Shown piece by piece: positions 59,112 to 64,000 of a stretch of DNA of 64,000 nucleotides. How positions within the stretch are numbered: the stretch's first letter is position 1; each line of letters begins with the position of its first letter. The DNA lies in assembly GCF_001238275.1 (NCBI RefSeq), contig NZ_LGTB01000003.1, forward strand, positions 186,001 to 250,000, given 5' to 3'. The notes under the pieces are model-generated. The model worked only from the letters and a program-made list of their open reading frames with translations, searched no databases and was not told the origin of the DNA. The translations under genes and the position numbers were made by a program. This stretch comes from Bradyrhizobium viridifuturi (lineage in GTDB: Bacteria > Pseudomonadota > Alphaproteobacteria > Rhizobiales > Xanthobacteraceae).

Positions 59112-59728
59112 CGCTTGCGTGCCGCGGGCGGCGGAGCCGGCGCGGGGAGCGGCGGCGGGGCTTCCTGCTTGGCCGCGACCGGCTCGGCCTGCACCTTGCA
59201 GGATGACGCCGCGAGCGAGGCCTGCGCCTGCGGCATCAGGCCGGGCTCGGGCGCCAGTGCCTTCAGCAGGATCAGGCCGGTCGAGGTCGGCGAGTCGATG
59301 ATCAGCCGGTCGGCGGCGGTGATTTCCTCGTCCTCCGGCAGCTCGTTGTGCTGCGCTTCCGTCATCAGGTCGAGCTCGATCACCTTCTTGCCGGCGGAGC
59401 GGTCGTTGATCGCGTAATAGGCGACCTCGTTGCGGGTGTAGAACGACACCGACGTGTAGGCCTGGCTGACCGGCACGGTGAGCTTGAGCGGCCCGGTCGA
59501 GAGATCGTAGCGGCAGATCGCCACCGCGAAGGCCGGATCCATCAGCGGCATCGGCGAGTGGCTCGGGTCGGCCAGCGGCAGCTGCGTCACCTCGTTGAGC
59601 TTGGTCATCGGCGTCAGGCGCGAATAGGCGTCCTGCGAGGCGATGCGTGGCAGCGCCAGCACGCTGACGAGATGCACCACGCCGCCGAGCAGCACGCCTG
59701 CGAGGATGGTGAACAGCACGCGGATCAT
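59108..59728 (-). CDS. DUF1254 domain protein
   Basis: The 206-residue product starts with a membrane anchor or signal (LFTILAGVLLGGVVHLVSVL) and continues with a DUF1254-like region: PRIASQDAYSRLTPMTKLNE, PLMDPAFAVAICRYDLSTGP, TSVSFYTRNEVAYYAINDRS. It ends in a Pro/Ala-rich tail. DUF1254 usually occurs fused to DUF1214 in one larger protein; here the DUF1214 part is the neighbouring gene, and the ATG at 59728 overlaps that gene's stop by 4 bases. The two parts would be made together. Function unknown; probably periplasmic. Confidence 0.83.
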   Translation of the reverse strand: MIRVLFTILAGVLLGGVVHLVSVLALPRIASQDAYSRLTPMTKLNEVTQLPLADPSHSPMPLMDPAFAVAICRYDLSTGPLKLTVPVSQAYTSVSFYTRNEVAYYAINDRSAGKKVIELDLMTEAQHNELPEDEEITAADRLIIDSPTSTGLILLKALAPEPGLMPQAQASLAASSCKVQAEPVAAKQEAPPPLPAPAPPPAARKR

Positions 59729-60302
59729 GGGCAGCCCGTCGTTGCGATCGAGGGCATCGGCGCGTCGCGCTGGGTGCGGGTCGCGACCCCGACCGGCGTG
59801 TCGTAGAGCCGCAGCATCAGTGCGTAGCGCTCGATGCCGCCGGTCGGCAGCCAGTTGCCGGCGCGTGAACGCGAGGCGATGTGGATCTCGAACGTGCCGT
59901 CGGAGGCGCGCATGATCTCCTGGCTGGTGAAGCCGTAGCGCTGCAGCGAATTCGCGACCAGGTGGCCCTTGCGGTCGAACAGCGTCAGTGTCCAGAACCG
60001 CGCCGCCGGCGTCACGCCGCTGACGACGATGTCGCAGCGGCCGTCGAGCGGCTTGTTCTTGTCGTCTGATGTTGCCGAGAACGCGATGCCATCGCCGGTG
60101 CCGATCGGCAGCTCGCCGCTGCGCGCGATGGTGGCGCGCGAATAGGGGTCGACGTCGGAGGTGCCGTTCTTCGGCCGCGCCGTCCAGGCGCGATCTTCAG
60201 CGTGCCGAGATCGGTGCCGCGCGTCGCCGTCGCGTAGGTCAGCCCGAGGCCGACGGCGGTGGCGATGACGAGTGCCAGCAGGGTGGTGAGGAGCAGCCGC
60301 AC
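59725..60302 (-). pseudogene. DUF1214 domain protein, frameshifted
   Basis: The likely GTG start at 60302 is 1 base after the penicillin-binding protein stop. The first frame gives a signal or anchor (LLLTTLLALVIATAVGLGLT) and ATATRGTDLGTLKI. It breaks at AAGATCGCGCCTGG (about 60187-60192 on the plus strand). Restoring one base continues AWTARPKNGTSDVDPYSRAT, then ARFWTLTLFDRKGHLVANSL and EIHIASRSRAGNWLPTGG, a clear DUF1214 pattern, to a stop at 59725. Corrected length is about 192 residues. As printed, the first frame is open from the upstream gene and only seems to extend that protein. Confidence 0.8.
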
Positions 60303-60303
60303 G

Positions 60304-62576
60304 TCAGTTCTTGCGTGGCACGGAAGGGGGCGCGCCGTCCGGTCCGGCCGCGGCAACGTAGTTTCGGGGAACGCCAGCGCGCTCGAGGACTCCGGCTTGC
60401 CGGTCTTCGCGGGCTCGTTCAGCGTGGTCTTGCCGGTCGTCTTGGCGGCGTCGTCGAGCAGCTTCTCGACGCGGACCAGGATATCGGCGCCGCGCTTGGT
60501 CAGCACCGGCGGCGGACCCGGCTTGGTTTCCAGCACGCGCGGCGCCGCGTTGGCCTGGGCATTGGCCTGCGCCGGCTGCGGCGGCAGCTTCTGGCCCATG
60601 CCGACGCCGTTGAGCTCGCGCACTTCCACGCCCTGATGCGCGGCGACCATGATGTCGTGCCAGGTCTGCGCCGGCAGCGAGCCGCCGGTCATGCGGTTGG
60701 TCGGCGAATAGTCGTCATTGCCGTACCACACCGCGCAGGTGAAATTGCCGGTGTAGCCGACGAACCAGGCGTCGCGATAGGCATTGGTGGTGCCGGTCTT
60801 GCCCGCGGTCGGAATGCCGTCGAGCGCGGCGCGGCGCGCGGTGCCTTCGCTGACCACGTGGCTCATCATGCCGGCCATGTCGGCGGCGATATTCGGCGGG
60901 ATGGCCTGCCGCGGCTTCGGCCCGTCGCGGTCCCAGCGCCAGACGAGGTCGCCGGCGCCGGTGCGCACCTCGAGCACCGAATGCGGCGTCACCGCCTTGC
61001 CGCGGTTCGGGAAGGTCGCATAGGCCACCGCGTGTTCCAGCACCGTGACTTCGTCGGAGCCGATCGGCAGCGACGGCGTATCCGGCAGCGGCGCCTTGAG
61101 GCCGAAGCGGCGCGCCACCTCGACGATCTTGGCGCGGCCGGCCTTCGGGCCTTCCTTCCCGCCGAGCATGATCGAGAGCTTGACCGGCACCACGTTGATC
61201 GAACGGGTGATGGCCTGGGTCAGCGTCACCTGACCCGAATAGGAGTGGCCATAGTTCTGCGGACACCAATTGCCGATACAGACCGGGCCGTCGACGATCT
61301 TCGAGTTCGGCGTGAAGCCGTTCAGCAGCGCCGTGGTGTAGACGTAAGGCTTGAACGACGAGCCCGGCTGCCGGTAGGCGTCGGTGGCGCGGTTGAATTG
61401 GCTTGCGCCATAGTCGCGGCCGCCGACCATGGCCCGGATGCCGCCGTCGAGATCGGACACCACGGTCGCGGCCTGCGTCGCGTGATAGTCGCGGCCGAAC
61501 TGGCGGAGCTGGTTCTCGATCGCTTCCTCGGCCGCCTTTTGCACATTCATGTCGATCGCGGTGCGGACCACGAAGACGCGCTCGGTGTAGGATTTCGGGA
61601 AAGTGTCGACCAGCTTGCGCATCTCGTCGAAGGCGTAGTCGAGATAGTAGTTCGGCGAGTTCTCGTCGCGCCGGTCGACCGCGACCGCCGGATTGCGGCG
61701 GGCGCCGAACACCTGACCCTCGGTCATGAAGCCGGCATCGACGAGGTTGTCGAGCACGACGTTGGCGCGGGCGCGCGCCGCGGGCAGGTTGATGTGCGGG
61801 GCGTATTTGGTCGGCGCCTTGAACAGGCCGGCCAGCATCGCGGCTTCCGCGAGGTTCACGTCGCGCACCGACTTGTTGAAGTAGAAATGCGCCGCGCCGT
61901 CGACGCCGAACGTGCCGCCGCCCATATAGGCGCGGTCGAGATAAAGCTTGAGGATCTCGTTCTTGGTGAGCCGCGTCTCGAGCCAGATCGCGAGGAAGGC
62001 TTCCTTCACCTTGCGCTCGATGGTGCGCTCGTTGTTCAGGAACAGGTTCTTGGCGAGCTGCTGGGTGATCGACGAACCGCCCTGGCGCACGCCGCCGGCC
62101 TGCGCATTGGTGACGAGCGCGCGGGCGAGGCCGGGCACGTCGATGCCGAAATGGTCGTAGAAGCGGCGGTCTTCGGTCGCGAGCGTCGCCTTGATCAGAT
62201 TGTCCGGAAAGTCTTCCAGCGGGATCGAGTCATTATGCTTGATGCCGCGGCTGCCGATCGGGTTGCCGTAGCGGTCGAGGAAGGTGACAGCGAGGTCGGA
62301 TTTCTTCAGCCAATCCTCGTCGGCGGTCTCGCGGAAGGCCGGGATCGCGAGCGTCAGCATCAGGATCATGCCGCCGAGCCCGATGGTCGCGGCCTCCGAC
62401 AGCGGCTCGATGAACACCCAGCGCTTCCAGCGGCCGACGTAGAAGCGGTCCATGAACGTGGAATAGCGCTCGTAGAGCTCGCGCAGGCCCTTGCCCGACG
62501 AGAACAGCGTCGAGTCGATACGCGCATCGAGGTCCAGGAAGAAGTTCCGGACCTTCTGTTTCCAATGCGACGGCAT
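60304..62576 (-). CDS. Class A penicillin-binding protein 1A (frame lost near C-terminus)
   Basis: About 757 residues after correction. One N-terminal helix (ATIGLGGMILMLTLAIPAF) is followed by a GT51 glycosyltransferase domain with ATEDRRFYDHFGIDVPGL (catalytic Glu, about 134) and GGSSITQQLAKNLFLNNE. The transpeptidase domain has the active Ser in QPGSSFKPYVY (about 408), SxN as TRSINVVPVKL and KTGTT in TAGKTGTTNAYRD (about 592). It polymerises and cross-links peptidoglycan at the inner membrane. A base appears to be missing near 60349-60353; restoring it gives the ending GPDGAPPSVPRKN and a stop at 60304. Otherwise the frame runs falsely into the DUF1214 gene. All catalytic parts lie before the break. 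Confidence 0.93.
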
Positions 62577-62863
62577 GATCTGAAAGGACCGGACCCTTGA
62601 TCAGTTTGACAGCACTGCGGGCGCCCAAACGGGCACAGGCCAGCGTCTTGCTTCGATGTTGCGGCAATCCCAAGGCGCTTTTGCGTCGTTGGGGACTCGT
62701 TCCACGTTCTATCCGAGCGGCTGCCATAAACCAATGGCGCGGCTGGTGAATTTAATGAAAGCCCTAACGCTGCCCACCGGCTTTTTCGACCCCGCAGTAC
62801 CACCCACTTGCGCCGGCCGCGCCGGCGTCCCAAGAAGAGCTTTATTGCCATATCAGGGACAGC
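62577..62863. other. Divergent gap, no gene seen
   Basis: This 287-base stretch separates the penicillin-binding protein gene and the YcgN-like gene and should carry both promoters. A slightly A+T-rich patch (GGTGAATTTAATGAAAGCCC) lies at about 62750. Frames read through it have no family likeness. Confidence 0.4.
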
Positions 62864-63385
62864 ATGACCGCACCGCCCAAGCGCACGTCGGGCCAGGAGG
62901 GATTCTTCTGGAAAACCAAGGCGTTGGAGGAAATGTCCAACGCCGAATGGGAGAGCCTGTGTGACGGCTGCGCACGCTGCTGCCTGGAAAAGCTCGAGGA
63001 CGAGGACACCGGGAAGATTTACTTCACCCATATCTCCTGCAAGCTGCTCGATGCCGGCCTGTGCGCCTGCAAGGACTATTCGAACCGCTCCGAGCAGGTT
63101 CCGGATTGCGTCCGCCTCACGCCCGAAAATGTCCGCACCCTGAACTGGCTGCCGCCGAGCTGCGGCTACCGCCTCGTGGCCGAGGGGCGCGACCTCTATT
63201 GGTGGCATCCCCTGATTTCGGGCGATCCCAACACCGTTCACGAAGCCGGGGTCTCGGTGCGCGGCCGGGTGGAGGGCACCGAGATCGATGTCAACGACGC
63301 TGATCTCGAGGATCATATCGTGCGCTGGCCGGCGTTGCTGCCGAAACGGGCCCAATTGAAGAAGCGCCCGAAGGCCTCCAAGTAG
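62864..63385 (+). CDS. YcgN family cysteine cluster protein
   Basis: The 173-residue product matches the YcgN/UPF0260 family. [20 protein letters not shown] carries the CDGCxxCC cluster. [20 protein letters not shown] has three more Cys, and [20 protein letters not shown] and [20 protein letters not shown] follow as in the family. The conserved cysteines suggest a metal or iron-sulfur site, but no function is established. It is probably cytoplasmic. The start ATG 62864 follows ATCAGGGACAGC. It stands alone. Confidence 0.92.
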   Translation: MTAPPKRTSGQEGFFWKTKALEEMSNAEWESLCDGCARCCLEKLEDEDTGKIYFTHISCKLLDAGLCACKDYSNRSEQVPDCVRLTPENVRTLNWLPPSCGYRLVAEGRDLYWWHPLISGDPNTVHEAGVSVRGRVEGTEIDVNDADLEDHIVRWPALLPKRAQLKKRPKASK

Positions 63386-63576
63386 AATTCCGAGCCGTAA
63401 CGGGGACGTGCCGGAGCTGATGCCGGCGCTTTCGCGATCACGTCGTCGCGAGAACATTGCTGCGGGATGCACCCATGCGCTGGGGTGCCTGCCTCAGCAG
63501 CGAATTGCTGCATAAATTGCAAAGCAGAGAATGATTCCATCGCGGGACGCGCCCGCGCAGCAGCATTACGCCCCAA

Positions 63577-64000
63577 ATGAACAAGTATGAACGGCAGAGC
63601 CCGTTTCCTGCCGACCAATCGACATTGCCTGACGACATTGCCGAAGAGCTGTCTCATCTCCCAAGCGAGGTGATCGAACTCAGCGACGCGCCGCCGCTGG
63701 CGCCGCCGGCACCGCTCAATCCGGACGAAGTCCGCACCATCGTGATCAGCCTGATGCTGACGATGTTCCTGGCCGCGCTCGACCAGACCATCGTCGCGAC
63801 CGCGCTGCCGACGATCGGGCGCCAGTTTCACGACGTCACCAACCTGTCCTGGGTGATCACGGCCTATCTGCTCGCCTCGACGGCGGTTGCGCCGGTGTTC
63901 GGCACGCTGAGCGACATCTATGGCCGCCGCGTCATGATCGTCACCTCGCTCAGCCTGTTTGTGGTAGGCTCGGTGCTGTGCGCGATCGCGCCCAGCATGA
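63577..64000 (+). CDS. MFS transporter, DHA2 (14-helix) family, N-terminal part
   Basis: The gene runs off the right edge; 141 residues are visible. A polar cytoplasmic start (MNKYERQSPFPADQSTLPDD) of about 45 residues leads into TM1 (VISLMLTMFLAALDQTIVAT), with the DQTIVxTALPTI motif typical of EmrB/QacA-type drug exporters, then WVITAYLLASTAVAPVFGTL (TM2) and the family loop motif SDIYGRRVMIVTS. TM3 follows (LSLFVVGSVLCAIAPSM). It should be a proton-driven drug or metabolite exporter in the inner membrane. ATG 63577 is the first start in this frame; no clear ribosome site was found. Confidence 0.88.
   Translation, partial: MNKYERQSPFPADQSTLPDDIAEELSHLPSEVIELSDAPPLAPPAPLNPDEVRTIVISLMLTMFLAALDQTIVATALPTIGRQFHDVTNLSWVITAYLLASTAVAPVFGTLSDIYGRRVMIVTSLSLFVVGSVLCAIAPSM

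Noticed and set aside
60012..62576. PBP1A apparently extended by about 100 residues into the next gene
   Set aside because: The extension is out of frame with the natural ending GPDGAPPSVPRKN and then reads the start of the DUF1214 gene; a missing base near 60350 explains it, not a fusion.
60069..62600. An 843-codon plus-strand frame opposite the penicillin-binding protein
   Set aside because: The opposite strand encodes PBP1A with all catalytic motifs; this frame has no protein-like pattern.

Overview
The window looks like chromosomal DNA from an alphaproteobacterium of the Bradyrhizobium group. G+C is roughly two thirds. A MucR/Ros-type regulator, an NrsF-type anti-sigma factor, CtrA-like boxes, neighbouring TIGR03808- and TIGR03809-like genes and several families of short palindromic repeats all fit that group. 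The assignment is inference from content; no rRNA, tRNA or CRISPR array was seen.

Layout. 1-2.9 kb: the 3' end of an error-prone polymerase gene (dnaE2/imuC) with an in-frame palindromic repeat, a small gene, a GlcG remnant and a long inverted-repeat element. 2.9-11.4 kb: a CoA-transferase, then a metal-type RND efflux locus (adaptor, pump, convergent TolC) with an amidohydrolase between. 11.7-15.2 kb: acetyl-CoA hydrolase/transferase, enoyl-CoA hydratase and an exported Ala/Pro-rich protein. 15.5-22.6 kb: two ECF sigma modules (sigma plus NrsF; sigma plus anti-sigma plus a secreted S8 protease) separated by a DUF2336 gene and a diguanylate cyclase. 23.1-25.7 kb: a TIGR03809-like gene, a membrane protein and a Tat-exported beta-helix protein. 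26.4-33.5 kb: a minus-strand methylmalonyl-CoA mutase cluster (small subunit, GFA protein, large subunit, DUF3298 protein, MeaB GTPase, pyroglutamyl peptidase). 33.6-35.4 kb: folP-folB-folK. 35.5-44.7 kb: DUF4332 and DUF2267-like genes, HerA-like ATPase, M20 peptidase, class II aldolase, a membrane glycosyltransferase, MucR and SufE. 45.6-49.9 kb: a PleC/DivJ-like histidine kinase overlapping a peptidoglycan-binding protein gene, then an ankyrin-repeat protein. 50.1-64 kb: DUF1491, an Old Yellow Enzyme, DUF2336, a lower-GC GT87 transferase, a lipoprotein, a divergent LysR/metallo-hydrolase pair, a LuxR regulator, DUF1254/DUF1214 genes beside a class A penicillin-binding protein, a YcgN-like protein and the start of a DHA2 transporter.

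Three things stand out. (1) Eight genes are broken by nine apparent one-base deletions, nearly all where a GCC/GGC run seems one base short. This looks more like systematic sequence error than gene decay, and those genes may be intact in the organism. (2) The anti-sigma factor at 20.1 kb has a periplasmic domain resembling a subtilisin propeptide and sits directly before a secreted S8 protease, which suggests a protease-sensing switch. (3) Four exact TTAA-N7-TTAA boxes, three of them within 2 kb, suggest CtrA control of a HerA-like ATPase, a DUF2336 protein and a small-protein/lipoprotein pair.
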